From Microcoleus sp. FACHB-1515 (lineage in GTDB: Bacteria; Cyanobacteriota; Cyanobacteriia; Elainellales; Elainellaceae): a DNA stretch of 64,000 nucleotides. A model generated the notes under the pieces. That model did not search any database. It was not told the DNA's origin and worked only from the letters and a program-made list of their open reading frames with translations. The first letter of the stretch is position 1. Each line of letters starts with the position of its first letter. A program made the translations under genes and the position numbers. Where the stretch lies: contig NZ_JACJPO010000018.1 of the NCBI RefSeq assembly GCF_014696105.1, positions 62,001 to 126,000 on the forward strand, read 5' to 3'. Positions 17,563 through 30,202 of this stretch are shown piece by piece.

Positions 17563-17607
17563 AAAAAACCATTCAACGAATTGGATTCGTTGTCAAAACT
17601 CTAGCAT

Positions 17608-21440
<3,833 letters not shown>

Positions 21441-21444
21441 ATAA

Positions 21445-21600
21445 CGAGGCAATAGTGAACAGCAACAGAGCGGGAAAATCCGGTGCAAGTCCGGTGCTGT
21501 GCCGCAACTGTAAGAGGGCGTTGACTTTAAACAGCCTCAAGCCAGAATGCCGCGCTGCTGCTTCCTTCACTCTATTTCCTGCGCGACACAGGAAAGGAGT
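21445..21600 (+). ncRNA. Cobalamin (B12) riboswitch with expression platform
   Basis: The conserved core GGGAA...GGTGCAAGTCC...TGTGCCGCAACTGTAA (about 21472-21513) and the B12 box AAGCCAGAATGCC (21539-21551) identify an adenosylcobalamin riboswitch. Downstream, TTCCTG (21576-21581) pairs perfectly with CAGGAA (21589-21594), which runs into the Shine-Dalgarno AAAGGAG of the CbiX gene. This hairpin is a likely expression platform acting on translation. Bound cobalamin should lower expression of the chelatase. The 5' border is approximate. Confidence 0.9.
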
Positions 21601-21605
21601 TTTTG

Positions 21606-22604
21606 ATGGTTTCTGCCCCGGATAAACAGTCTTTACAATTGGCTAAACTGCCGATCGATCGCCCCGTCTTGCTGATTGGACATGGCAGCCGTGATGAAGC
21701 AGGTCGGCAAGGACTGCTTGATTTTGCCGAAGCGTATCAGGCACTCGATCGATCGCGTCCGGTCATCCCCTGCTTCCTTGAACTGACCGAACCGACGATT
21801 CAGCAAGGAGTCGATCGCTGCGTTGAGTTGGGCTATACCGAGTTGTCTGCGCTGCCGATTTTGCTGTTTGCGGCTCGTCACAACAAGTTTGATGTAACCA
21901 ATGAACTCGATCGCGCTCGGCTGCGGCATCCGCAGGTGAAGTTTCACTACGGGCGGCATTTTGGCATCACGCCGGGAATTTTGGATTTGTGGAAAGATCG
22001 GCTCTTGGAACTCGATCGCCTTTCGGAAATTTCCCGCGCTGATACGGTTTTGCTGTTTGTCGGACGGGGATCGAGCGATCCGGATGCGAATAGCGATGTG
22101 TCGAAGATGGCACGATTAGTGTGGGAAGGCAGCGGCTATAGTACGGTTGAAACTTGCTTTATTGGAATTACGCATCCGCGCATGGAGGAAGGCTTCCGGC
22201 GGGCACGTCTCTATCAACCTCGTCGGATTATTGTGCTGCCGTACTTTTTGTTTACGGGGGCGTTGCTGAAAAAGATTTATCAGATTGCCGACGAGCAGCG
22301 ATCGCACTTCCCCGACATTCAGGTGGACTGTCTGCCGGAAATGGGGTTGCATCCGCAGCTATTTCACGTGTTGCGCGATCGCGAGATTGAAACGCAGCTT
22401 GGTCAGGTGCAGATGAACTGTGAGATGTGCAAGTTCCGGCTTGCTGCTTTAGGGGATGATCACGGGCACAGTCACGCACACGGGCACAGCCACAGTCATG
22501 AGCATGGACATCATCACCATCATGGACATGATCACAGTCATGCAGCGATCGATCCCTATGCGGAACCGGAGGCTTATCACCAGCGGATTTGGCAAGTTCC
22601 GTAG
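21606..22604 (+). CDS. CbiX-type sirohydrochlorin cobaltochelatase with His-rich tail
   Basis: Inserts Co2+ (or possibly Fe2+/Ni2+) into sirohydrochlorin early in cobalamin or sirohaem synthesis. The 332-residue protein holds two CbiX halves: [15 protein letters not shown] (catalytic His26) and [16 protein letters not shown]. Thus it is a long, double-domain CbiX. A C-terminal stretch encoded by 22457-22547 is almost only His, Gly, Ser, Asp and Glu ([20 protein letters not shown]), a metal store known from other CbiX proteins. The Cys pair NCEMCKF before it could bind metal or a cluster. The ATG at 21606 has AGGAG 6 bases upstream. The cobalamin riboswitch in the leader supports the cobalt role. 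The isolated first-half His and the later RG in the second half suggest that only the N-terminal half is catalytic. Confidence 0.93.
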   Translation: MVSAPDKQSLQLAKLPIDRPVLLIGHGSRDEAGRQGLLDFAEAYQALDRSRPVIPCFLELTEPTIQQGVDRCVELGYTELSALPILLFAARHNKFDVTNELDRARLRHPQVKFHYGRHFGITPGILDLWKDRLLELDRLSEISRADTVLLFVGRGSSDPDANSDVSKMARLVWEGSGYSTVETCFIGITHPRMEEGFRRARLYQPRRIIVLPYFLFTGALLKKIYQIADEQRSHFPDIQVDCLPEMGLHPQLFHVLRDREIETQLGQVQMNCEMCKFRLAALGDDHGHSHAHGHSHSHEHGHHHHHGHDHSHAAIDPYAEPEAYHQRIWQVP

Positions 22605-22633
22605 GGTTGGATTGCCTTTGATTTTCCGAGCCA

Positions 22634-22664
22634 GTGGAGGCTAGGGGGTTCCCCCCTCCTCCAC
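22634..22664. repeat. Long GC-rich hairpin between cbiX and cdsA
   Basis: GTGGAGG (22634-22640) and AGGGGG pair with CCCCCCTCCTCCAC (22651-22664), with a two-base bulge and a tiny loop. It sits between two convergent genes and resembles the GC-rich intergenic hairpins dispersed in cyanobacterial chromosomes. A terminator role is possible, but no T tract follows. Confidence 0.5.
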
Positions 22665-22800
22665 ACCTCCAACCCCGATCTAGGGGCTGCCCTCTGGACT
22701 CCCAAAGGTCATATCTGTGGGTGTCAATGTGCGCCACATTGGCTTACCCGCCGCGTCCCTCATTTCCGAACCGTTGCCTTTTTGCCCTCTGCCTCTCGCT

Positions 22801-23670
22801 TTAGTTGGGTAGGAGGGGGAGCAGGAGGGTGACGAAGTAGTAAACGAGTGGGGCGGTGAAGACGTAGCTGTCGGCGCGATCGAGAATGCCGCCGTGACCG
22901 GGGATTAGTTGGCCGGAGTCTTTGACGCCTGCATCGCGTTTCATCATTGATTCGGTTAGGTCTCCGAGGAGGCTGGCAATCCCGATGATTAGGCCGAGGG
23001 CGAGTCCCGTTAGCGGCCAGCCTGACCAGTCGAGCAGCCAAGAGCCTGCGATCGCGACTGCCACGCTTGCTGCCACGCCAAAGACTGCGCCTTCAACGGT
23101 TTTCTTGGGACTGATGCTCGATAGCTTAGTGCGTCCAAAGAATTTGCCGAAGACGTAAGCACCGATGTCGGCTGCCCAAATGCAGAAGAAGGCAAGTAGC
23201 GTCGTCGTCAGGCCGATCGGTAGAGCGTCGAGGTTCAGCGAAGTCGGCCAGAAGCCATCGAGCGGTAGATTGCTGACGGCTGCTTGACCGAGCGATCGCA
23301 ACCGCACCCAGTAGCTCGGCAGATAGCCGCAGTAGAACAGGCCGAGAATTGAAGCGGAAATGTCGGCGATCGAGGCAAGATTTGGCTGAAACAAGAGGTA
23401 GAAGCAGATGCAGGTTCCGGCAACGGGGAGAACGGCATCGGCAAGGGTGGTGGGAGCGATCGTTGAGATGACAAGTAGCGCTTGACTGACGACGATCGTG
23501 GTTTTGGCAGCGGGCGCGATGCCTTTAGCCTGCGTTAATTGAAAATATTCAAGCTGACCGAGGTAGATAATCACGCCAAACCCCAGCGTGAAGTACCAAC
23601 CGCCCAGCAGCGTCATTCCTAAAGCAAAAATAATGGCAACGATCGCGCTCAAGACACGAGGTAGCGGCAT
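22801..23670 (-). CDS. cdsA: Phosphatidate cytidylyltransferase
   Basis: Makes CDP-diacylglycerol from phosphatidic acid and CTP, feeding phosphatidylglycerol synthesis. The 289-residue membrane protein has about seven or eight hydrophobic segments and the C-terminal CdsA signature SLLGDLTESMMKRDAGVKDS followed by PGHGGILDRADS. An IWAADIGAYVFGKFFGRTKL motif precedes it, also typical. It starts at an ATG (MPLPRVLSAIVA) and stands alone, convergent with cbiX and divergent from the glutaminase gene. Confidence 0.96.
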   Translation of the reverse strand: MPLPRVLSAIVAIIFALGMTLLGGWYFTLGFGVIIYLGQLEYFQLTQAKGIAPAAKTTIVVSQALLVISTIAPTTLADAVLPVAGTCICFYLLFQPNLASIADISASILGLFYCGYLPSYWVRLRSLGQAAVSNLPLDGFWPTSLNLDALPIGLTTTLLAFFCIWAADIGAYVFGKFFGRTKLSSISPKKTVEGAVFGVAASVAVAIAGSWLLDWSGWPLTGLALGLIIGIASLLGDLTESMMKRDAGVKDSGQLIPGHGGILDRADSYVFTAPLVYYFVTLLLPLLPN

Positions 23671-23852
23671 GGCAAATTCCTATCGCAGTCAGTTGATATG
23701 AATTCAGGCAGTGAGTGGCGATCGAATTTCTTAAGTTGAAGTTAAGTTTAACTTTGCCACACCCTAAGACGCATTTAACAAAAAACAAATCTATCGTTTA
23801 CCACTTGACAAGATGGAGGGCAAGCTTTTTTAGATTCTATCGAGGAAAAATG

Positions 23853-23880
23853 GGGCGGCGATTTCGCTCGATCGCCGCCC
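23853..23880. repeat. Perfect 10-bp inverted repeat upstream of the glutaminase gene
   Basis: GGGCGGCGAT (23853-23862) and its complement (23871-23880) enclose an 8-base loop, 72 bases before the glutaminase ATG. On the minus strand it is followed by ATTTTTCC, so it looks like a terminator for leftward transcription, although no leftward gene ends here. Confidence 0.5.
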
Positions 23881-23952
23881 TGTCAATCTGCTGGAGTCAA
23901 GTATGGCGGTTTGCTGCTTGATTTTTGCGCCTTGAACGAACCTTGATTAACA

Positions 23953-24891
23953 ATGATGCAAGATGCCTTTGGCGCAACGATCTTGAATTTATTTGCTGAA
24001 TTGAATTTGGCCGATCTCGAACAGTGGATACAGCAGGCGCGATCGCAAGCCGCAAGCGGGCGCGTGGCCGATCGAATTCCGCTGCTTGCCAAAGCACAGC
24101 CGGATGAATTTGCCTTGTGCATTGACGGCGAAGTGCGACAGGTTTGGGGATCGATCGATCGCCGCTTTGTACTGATGAGCGCGATCAAGCCGTTTGTGCT
24201 GCTGCAACTGCTGCAACAGGTCGGCGCAAAAACCGTGTTTGGCTGGGTGGGAACAGAAGCTTCAGATGCGCCGTTTAACTCGCTGGTGCAACTGACGCTC
24301 GATCGCGGACAGCCGCGCAACCCAATGATTAACAGCGGTGCGATCGTGCTGGCCGACAAGCTTCCTGGCAAAACGGCGGGCGATCGCTGCGAAAATCTGC
24401 GCCTGTGGCTCAACCACTACGCTGGCTGCAAGCTCACGTTTGATGCGGCAATGCTGGCCTCAGTGCAGTCGGCAGGGCGAGTTCCCAATCAGGCGATCGT
24501 GCAGGCACTCACGACCGCCAATCGCCTCGATCGGCCACAGCTTGCCCTAGAAACTTATGAGCAGATTTGCTGCCTGTCTGCCAACGTGCAGGATTTAGCC
24601 CGATTGGGCTTGCTGCTGGCGCTTCCGCAGCCGCAAATTCAAGCTGCGAATCGCGCTGCTGTGAACGCTTTGATGCTCACCTGCGGCCTGTATGAAGCTT
24701 CTGGCGCTTATGCCGTCCGCATCGGTCTACCGATCAAATCGGGGATCAGCGGGGCGCTGCTGGCGACGATTCCAGGAAGAGGAGCGATCGCCTGCTACAG
24801 CCCTGCTCTTGACTCGGTTGGCAATCCGGTCGTTGGGCTAGCGCTAATCGAGACGATCGCCCGCGAACTCAACCTCAGCATCTTCGCCTGA
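23953..24891 (+). CDS. glsA: Glutaminase (glutaminase A family)
   Basis: Hydrolyses glutamine to glutamate and ammonia. The 312-residue protein has the beta-lactamase-like fold signatures of the family: Ser-x-x-Lys in VLMSAIKPFVLL, the NPMINSGAI motif, ETYEQICCLS in place of the usual Tyr region, and the C-terminal KSGISGALLATIPGRG. It is soluble, without signal peptide. Two ATGs (23953, 23956) are possible and neither has a strong ribosome binding site. Its last 48 bases overlap the end of the convergent S9 peptidase gene. Confidence 0.92.
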   Translation: MMQDAFGATILNLFAELNLADLEQWIQQARSQAASGRVADRIPLLAKAQPDEFALCIDGEVRQVWGSIDRRFVLMSAIKPFVLLQLLQQVGAKTVFGWVGTEASDAPFNSLVQLTLDRGQPRNPMINSGAIVLADKLPGKTAGDRCENLRLWLNHYAGCKLTFDAAMLASVQSAGRVPNQAIVQALTTANRLDRPQLALETYEQICCLSANVQDLARLGLLLALPQPQIQAANRAAVNALMLTCGLYEASGAYAVRIGLPIKSGISGALLATIPGRGAIACYSPALDSVGNPVVGLALIETIARELNLSIFA

Positions 24892-27234
24892 AGGCGGTGC
24901 GCCCTTGAGATAGCGATCGCACCACTGCACCATTTCCCACAGCACATGCCCGACCGCTTGACGCGATCGATAGCCGTGATCTTCCAGCGGCAAAACGACC
25001 CAGCGAACCGTTGCGCCCAAGCCTTTAAGCGCTTCGTAGAGTCGTTCGGTTTGCATCGGGTAAGTGCCTGCGTTGCTGTCGTTGCCGCCATGAATCAGCA
25101 GCAGGGGCGCTTTAATTTTGGCAGCGTGGGTGAAGGGTGACATTTCAATGTAGGTGTCGATCGCGTCCCAAAAGGTGCGCTGTTCGCCTTGAAAGCCGAA
25201 GGGCGTGAGGGTGCGATTGTATGCGCCGCTGCGAGCAATCCCCAGTTTGAAGAAGTCGGTATGAGCAAGCAGATTTGCAGTGGTGAAGCCGCCGTAGGAA
25301 TGTCCGCCAATGCCCAATCGATCGCGATCGCTCACGCCCCGCTCAACCAGGTAATCGATCGCCGCTTTCGTTCCAGCAATTAGCTGCTCGACGTAGGTAT
25401 CGTTCGGTTCTGCCTCGCCTTCACCGACGATCGGCAAGCTGGGATCATCCAAAACGGCGTAACCCTGCGTCAGCAAAAACAGAACCGAAGTGTAATGTGG
25501 GCGGCTGAAGGTGTTGGTTGCGGTGGTGATTTGTCCGGCCAGTTCGCGGTCTTTGAATTCGGCAGGATACACCCAGAAGATCGTTGGCAGTGCGCCGTCT
25601 CGATCGCGGTCATATCCCGCTGGCAGATAGAGATTCGCGGTTAGCTGAACGCCGTCCGATCGCTGATAACGCACTAGTTCTTTTTGCACTCCGGCAAATT
25701 CTGGAGCGGGATCGCGGTAGTCCGTAAGCTGCCGAATCGTGCCGTTCTGATGCAGAAAGTAGTTCGGTGGTTCCGTCTGGGATTGGCGGCGCGTCAGCAA
25801 AGCGCCATCGTCTAAAATATCAACCACATTTTCAAAATACGGATCTTCGCACTGCCACAGGCGCGTACTTTCTCCGGTTTCGCAGTCGAAGCGATCGAGA
25901 AACGGATACACGCCTTTTGGTGATGCCCCTCTGCCGCTAAAGTAAATCCCTTCCCCGTCCGGCGTGATGTGCAGCACATCGCGGCCAAATTTTCCCGGTG
26001 TCGCCAGCGGCATTCCCGGATCGCGATAGCGGTCTTCGGAACTGCGATCGACCAGCAGCAGGGCGCGATCGGGCTGAGCAGGATTGAGTCGCCACAGTCG
26101 CAAACGGCGCGTATCGAAAGAACTTTCCCACGCCAAAGCGAGATCGTCGCGTCCCCACGACACCTTACGGAATCGGTCTTCAGATTTCCACAAGAGGCGC
26201 GGTTCTTCAACAAATGGCGCATCGAGTTCAAGTAGTGCATCTCGATAGGGCACATCGCGATCGGGATCGCCTTCGTCGAGCGCTTCAATCCAGTAGAGCG
26301 TGGCGGGGCGATCGTTTCGCCAATGGCTGCGTCTGCATCCCGGTCGCACCGAGTCGAATTTAGTGGAAAGACTGTCGGCTAACGGCAAATTATCAACTTC
26401 ATAAACAGGTGTTCCTGCTGCATCCAAAACTTGAATTTTCTTAGGAAAGAATCCGGCAGGAAGCTGATAGGAATAAGGCCGATGCAGCGTTTTCAACAGA
26501 ATATAATTGCCGTCAGGAGAAGGCCGCGCTTCGTCAATGATGCAGGATTCGACTAAACGCGATCGCGACCCGTCTAGCTTGATGGCCTCCAGCGTCGAAG
26601 TCACATAGTAGTCAAACAGAGTTTCATCGTCCGGCGATTGAAGCAGATTGGTGTAGGTGCGATTTGGCGTTTTGCGTCCAAGATTTTCCTGCACGATCGG
26701 GCCAGCAGGAACGATCGATCGATCCGGCAGTTCGCCCCGTTCATCCCACACACATTTGCAAATCAAAGTGTCCGAATTCAGCCAGCGATACGGTGTTCCA
26801 TACGTGGCATTGAGAATCGGAGCAGTGAGCGATCGCGCCTTGCCCTCCTCCAAATTCAGCACCCACAATTCAAGGCCATTCGGCTGCATCAAGGTGAAAG
26901 CGAGGTGGCGATCGTCTGGCGACCACTTGAAATAGCTCAATCGAGGATCGTCCGGCAAATCGACGGGCTGCGGCTGAAATTCGTCAAATTTGCCCAGCTT
27001 CATGCTGCGATAAGTGCCGTGACGAGCGGGCGTATTCGTGTTGGGATTAATGCGAAATCCGGCGATCGCCACTTCTGGCTCGGCAAGTTCCGCGATCGAC
27101 AGCATGGCGGGCTGTTCTAGCTCAACGACCCACTGGCGATCGGGCGAAAGCATCAGAGCGGGCGGCGGCGCAGCATCGAGAATTTTGGCGATCGGGTCGG
27201 GCGGCGTTTGCCAGCTCAGCGCAAAATCAGTCAT
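24844..27234 (-). CDS. S9 family peptidase (glutamyl endopeptidase-like)
   Basis: A 796-residue serine peptidase of the prolyl oligopeptidase clan, most like the S9D group that includes the chloroplast glutamyl endopeptidase CGEP. A beta-propeller fills the first 500 residues or so. The hydrolase domain shows the nucleophile Ser in GIGGHSYGGFTTANLL, the Asp in LLIHGGNDSNAGT and the His in LEDHGYRS. No signal peptide is visible. I use the ATG at 27234 (MTDFALSWQTPPDP) rather than a TTG at 27270. The C-terminal 15 or so codons overlap the convergent glutaminase gene. Confidence 0.9.
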   Translation of the reverse strand: MTDFALSWQTPPDPIAKILDAAPPPALMLSPDRQWVVELEQPAMLSIAELAEPEVAIAGFRINPNTNTPARHGTYRSMKLGKFDEFQPQPVDLPDDPRLSYFKWSPDDRHLAFTLMQPNGLELWVLNLEEGKARSLTAPILNATYGTPYRWLNSDTLICKCVWDERGELPDRSIVPAGPIVQENLGRKTPNRTYTNLLQSPDDETLFDYYVTSTLEAIKLDGSRSRLVESCIIDEARPSPDGNYILLKTLHRPYSYQLPAGFFPKKIQVLDAAGTPVYEVDNLPLADSLSTKFDSVRPGCRRSHWRNDRPATLYWIEALDEGDPDRDVPYRDALLELDAPFVEEPRLLWKSEDRFRKVSWGRDDLALAWESSFDTRRLRLWRLNPAQPDRALLLVDRSSEDRYRDPGMPLATPGKFGRDVLHITPDGEGIYFSGRGASPKGVYPFLDRFDCETGESTRLWQCEDPYFENVVDILDDGALLTRRQSQTEPPNYFLHQNGTIRQLTDYRDPAPEFAGVQKELVRYQRSDGVQLTANLYLPAGYDRDRDGALPTIFWVYPAEFKDRELAGQITTATNTFSRPHYTSVLFLLTQGYAVLDDPSLPIVGEGEAEPNDTYVEQLIAGTKAAIDYLVERGVSDRDRLGIGGHSYGGFTTANLLAHTDFFKLGIARSGAYNRTLTPFGFQGEQRTFWDAIDTYIEMSPFTHAAKIKAPLLLIHGGNDSNAGTYPMQTERLYEALKGLGATVRWVVLPLEDHGYRSRQAVGHVLWEMVQWCDRYLKGAPPSGEDAEVEFAGDRLD

Positions 27235-27451
27235 GTCGATCGACGGATGGTGAAGCTTGCATGATAGCAAGTTCGAGTTGACGATGGTGCGAGTTCGGCG
27301 CGAGCCGATCAGCCCAATTGGAACATTTTGCTAAATAACTATTAAATTTCAATGATTAGCGGGCGAGATCTGACAAGATTCGTAGAATTCGATCGATCGC
27401 CAGCTTGTTCAACTCCAGACAGCCATTCAATTTCAAACAGGACGAACGTTA

Positions 27452-27796
27452 ATGATTGTTAGCTTTATTATTCTTGCTCTTGTCACAGCAGTGAGTCTGC
27501 TGATTCTCTCCTATATTCCTTTCTTGGGAATTGAAATTGACAGTCCCGTGAAAGCGCTGATTTCCGGCGTTGTATTCGGATTGCTCAATGCGTTTGTGCG
27601 TCCAGTAATTGCCTTTTTCTCGATTCCGCTCACCTTCATCACCTTCGGCTTGTTTACCTGGGTGATTAATATCATCATCTTTGGTTTAGCCGCTTGGCTG
27701 GTGCAGGGTTTCCGCTTGCGAAATGGAATCGTGAGCGCAATTTTGGGCGCGATCGCACTCGCCCTCGTTAACAGCTTGCTTCTGCAAATCGTCTAA
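27452..27796 (+). CDS. Small four-helix membrane protein (phage holin IV / YvlD-like)
   Basis: A 114-residue protein with four predicted transmembrane helices and the family pattern FGLLNAFVRPVIAFFSIPLTFITFGLF. The family is widespread in bacteria under the name mycobacterial four-TMS phage holin superfamily or YvlD, but its role is not established and nothing phage-like surrounds it. AGGA lies 9 bases before the ATG. It is followed by a 12-base perfect hairpin shared with the convergent flv2 end. Confidence 0.85.
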   Translation: MIVSFIILALVTAVSLLILSYIPFLGIEIDSPVKALISGVVFGLLNAFVRPVIAFFSIPLTFITFGLFTWVINIIIFGLAAWLVQGFRLRNGIVSAILGAIALALVNSLLLQIV

Positions 27797-27816
27797 TTGT
27801 CTCGGTCTAATCGTTT

Positions 27817-27852
27817 CGGTGGTTCAGCCGCTTTATGAGTGCTGAACCACCG
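27817..27852. terminator. Bidirectional hairpin between the YvlD-like gene and flv2
   Basis: A perfect 12-base stem (CGGTGGTTCAGC at 27817-27828, complement at 27841-27852) with a 12-base loop lies between two convergent stop codons (27796 and 27859). There is no long T tract on either side, so Rho-independent action is uncertain. Confidence 0.55.
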
Positions 27853-27858
27853 ATCGTC

Positions 27859-29583
27859 CTACAGGCCATGCATTCCCGACTTGCGATGCTCGATCGCTGA
27901 AATGCCTGTCGGCTCCAGCACTTCACCATTGTCTACCGTTGCATAGATCAGCCAGCGATCGCCGCAGGCCATGCGATTTTGCACCGTGCATTCTAGATAA
28001 GCCAAGGCATCACTGAGAATCAAACAGCCGTTGCTGGCCGTTTGCGTGTCCAGTGCGGCGAACGGATTGGCGTTCGGCTGGCTGCGGCTGGAGAAATGGC
28101 GGCGTAGCTGCCGACCTTCTTTGAGAATGTTGAGGACGAAGCGATCGCCTGGAGATGTAAGGCGATCGGCGTTTTGATCTGGCGCAACCGCAATCATCAG
28201 TCCGGGCGGGTTAAACGAGGCTTGCGACACCCAAGAGGTGAGAATGCCGCTGTGATTCTCGCCCGATCGCGTCGTCACCACGCAAAGCGAACCGACGATC
28301 CGCCCGACTGCTTGCGCCGTGCGATCGCTGCTGGTTTGAATTACGGCCTGACGCGGCGATCGCAATTTCTTCGTCTTCTTGAGAACCTGAGCAAACTCTG
28401 CACCTGCCGCTTCACACGCTTCTAGCGTTGCTGCATCCGGACTGAAGCGGACGCGAATCGGCGCAAAGCCAAAGCGGTAGTTGGCATCTTGCAGCTTGGT
28501 TTCGATCAGATCGATCGCCTCACCGCTCCAGCCATAAGAGCCGAACACGCCTGCCAGCTTGGTTTTCGCCGCTGCTGATAGAACCAGTCCCAAAGCCGTC
28601 TGAATCTGCGTCGGCGCGTGACCGCCTAGCGTGGGCGATCCAATGATGAAGCCGTCGCAAGCCTGAATCGATCGCGTAATCTCGGCAGGTTCCGCCTGTT
28701 CGCAGTTGATCGACTCGACCGCCACGCCCGCCTGAATCAAGCCTTGCGCGATCGCCTGCGCCAACGCCGCCGTATTTCCATAAGCCGACGCATACAGCAG
28801 GGCAACCCGCAACTCCTGCGATTTTTGCTGTTGACACCACTGGCGATAGTCGTAGCTAAGGCGGCTGAGGCTGTAGCGGACGATCGCGCCGTGTCCGGGT
28901 GCGTATGCCTTGGCGGGAAACGAAGTCAGCTTATCGATCGCAGCTTCGACCTGTTTGGCTTGGGCAGCGTGGAGGCAGTCAAAATAATAGCGGCGATCGC
29001 CATCAAGCTGCTTCCAATTTTCATCAAACACTTCGTCTGCACAAAGATGAACGCCAAACAATTTGTCGGTGAACAGCAGGCGCGTTTGTGGATCGTAAGT
29101 GCACAGTTCATCTGCCCAGCGCGGCATCGGAACCGGAATAAACTGCAACAAATGCCCTTGTCCCAGATCGATCGTTTCGTCCGATCGAACTGCTTGCACT
29201 TTCCAATCAAAACTCGTTGCCTTGAGCGCATTCGCCGCAGGTTTCGAACAAACGATCGTTGCCTGCGGAGCTTTTTTCATCAGCACAGAAAGCGTAGCGA
29301 TTCGATTAGAATTGACGTGCCCCAAGATGATGTAGTCCAATCGATCGAGGTCGATTTGCTGACTCAATTCCTGCACAAAAATCTCAGTGAACGATTCTCC
29401 TGGGGGATCAATTAAAGCAGTGCGATCGCCTCGAATGAGATAAGAATTTGCAGTTGTGCCGCGCTGACGAGCATATTCAATTTCAAACTTGAGGCGATCC
29501 CAGGTGCGCGATCGCAAAATCGAGGTGCGCGATGCAATTTGAGCAACTTGAACATCGCGGGAACGAGTAGCAGTTTGCAGCAT
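27859..29583 (-). CDS. flv2: Flavodiiron protein Flv2 (non-canonical metal site)
   Basis: A 574-residue class C flavodiiron protein: metallo-beta-lactamase-like domain, flavodoxin domain (from about residue 260, with ALLYASAYGNTAA) and C-terminal flavin reductase-like domain (from about 430). The usual H-x-E-x-D-H iron ligands are replaced: H89-V-N-S-N-R94. The position of the next ligand His is R155 and of the bridging Asp is K174. This pattern of lost ligands is the mark of Flv2 (or Flv1) rather than Flv4. In Synechocystis Flv2 and Flv4 form a heterodimer that protects photosystem II under low CO2 and high light. AGGA lies 8 bases before the ATG, 12 bases after the PsiE-like gene. Confidence 0.93.
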   Translation of the reverse strand: MLQTATRSRDVQVAQIASRTSILRSRTWDRLKFEIEYARQRGTTANSYLIRGDRTALIDPPGESFTEIFVQELSQQIDLDRLDYIILGHVNSNRIATLSVLMKKAPQATIVCSKPAANALKATSFDWKVQAVRSDETIDLGQGHLLQFIPVPMPRWADELCTYDPQTRLLFTDKLFGVHLCADEVFDENWKQLDGDRRYYFDCLHAAQAKQVEAAIDKLTSFPAKAYAPGHGAIVRYSLSRLSYDYRQWCQQQKSQELRVALLYASAYGNTAALAQAIAQGLIQAGVAVESINCEQAEPAEITRSIQACDGFIIGSPTLGGHAPTQIQTALGLVLSAAAKTKLAGVFGSYGWSGEAIDLIETKLQDANYRFGFAPIRVRFSPDAATLEACEAAGAEFAQVLKKTKKLRSPRQAVIQTSSDRTAQAVGRIVGSLCVVTTRSGENHSGILTSWVSQASFNPPGLMIAVAPDQNADRLTSPGDRFVLNILKEGRQLRRHFSSRSQPNANPFAALDTQTASNGCLILSDALAYLECTVQNRMACGDRWLIYATVDNGEVLEPTGISAIEHRKSGMHGL

Positions 29584-29595
29584 GATTAAGTTCCT

Positions 29596-30138
29596 TTATT
29601 CAGTGCGATCGAAAATCGTAGCGATCACAGAGGGGCTGTGTAATTCATCCGTTTCGGTGCGACGGCGATGCCGCTCTGATACTTGCTGTTCCGGATCAAT
29701 GCCGTCAAATGTCGGCGGCATCCAAACACGCACGACGAGTAAAACAGCTAGAACAAGTAGAAACGAACAGGTGGCTAAAACTTGCGTCCAAGGCGTTTCC
29801 AAAATGCCGCGCACAATGATTTCTCGCAGCACAGAAACGATCGAAACTTCAACAGCAACACCGATCGAAACGCGATGTTCCTGCAAATAAATGATCAGCA
29901 GTCGAAACAGTTCAACTAAGATCAACAGAAACAAAATATCCGACGTGACATTTTGGAAATCCAGCGGTGGCAAGAGTGACAGCACCATCTCGCGCAACTG
30001 CATCACCATGAAGCTGAACAGCCCGATGCAAAGCGAAATCACAATCAGATCTTGAATCGCTTCGAGAACACGAATAACGCTGACGCTGTAGAGCGAATCT
30101 AACCAGTGACCTGTTGAATTTCTGAGTGGTTTTTGCAT
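29596..30138 (-). CDS. PsiE-family membrane protein of the flv4-2 operon (Sll0218-like)
   Basis: A 180-residue protein with four hydrophobic helices and a PsiE-like pattern (LVELFRLLIIYLQEHRVSI, IIVRGI). Its position between flv4 and flv2 matches sll0218 in the Synechocystis flv4-sll0218-flv2 operon, where this protein stabilises photosystem II. I start at the ATG at 30138 because GAGG lies 8 bases upstream. A TTG at 30219 would extend it by 27 residues and overlap flv4 by 17 bases. The hydrophilic C-terminal tail (about 40 residues, EQQVSERHRRRTETDE) is charged. Identity is inferred from context and topology. Confidence 0.85.
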   Translation of the reverse strand: MQKPLRNSTGHWLDSLYSVSVIRVLEAIQDLIVISLCIGLFSFMVMQLREMVLSLLPPLDFQNVTSDILFLLILVELFRLLIIYLQEHRVSIGVAVEVSIVSVLREIIVRGILETPWTQVLATCSFLLVLAVLLVVRVWMPPTFDGIDPEQQVSERHRRRTETDELHSPSVIATIFDRTE

Positions 30139-30202
30139 TGGAATAGCCTCGATCGAAGGTAGATTTTGGAACCGTAACCGTTCGTTGAATTCTTTAGTTG
30201 GT

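Noticed and set aside
27452-27796. Holin-family protein as a prophage remnant
   Set aside because: The YvlD-like family is a common chromosomal membrane protein, and neighbouring genes are housekeeping or photosynthesis genes.
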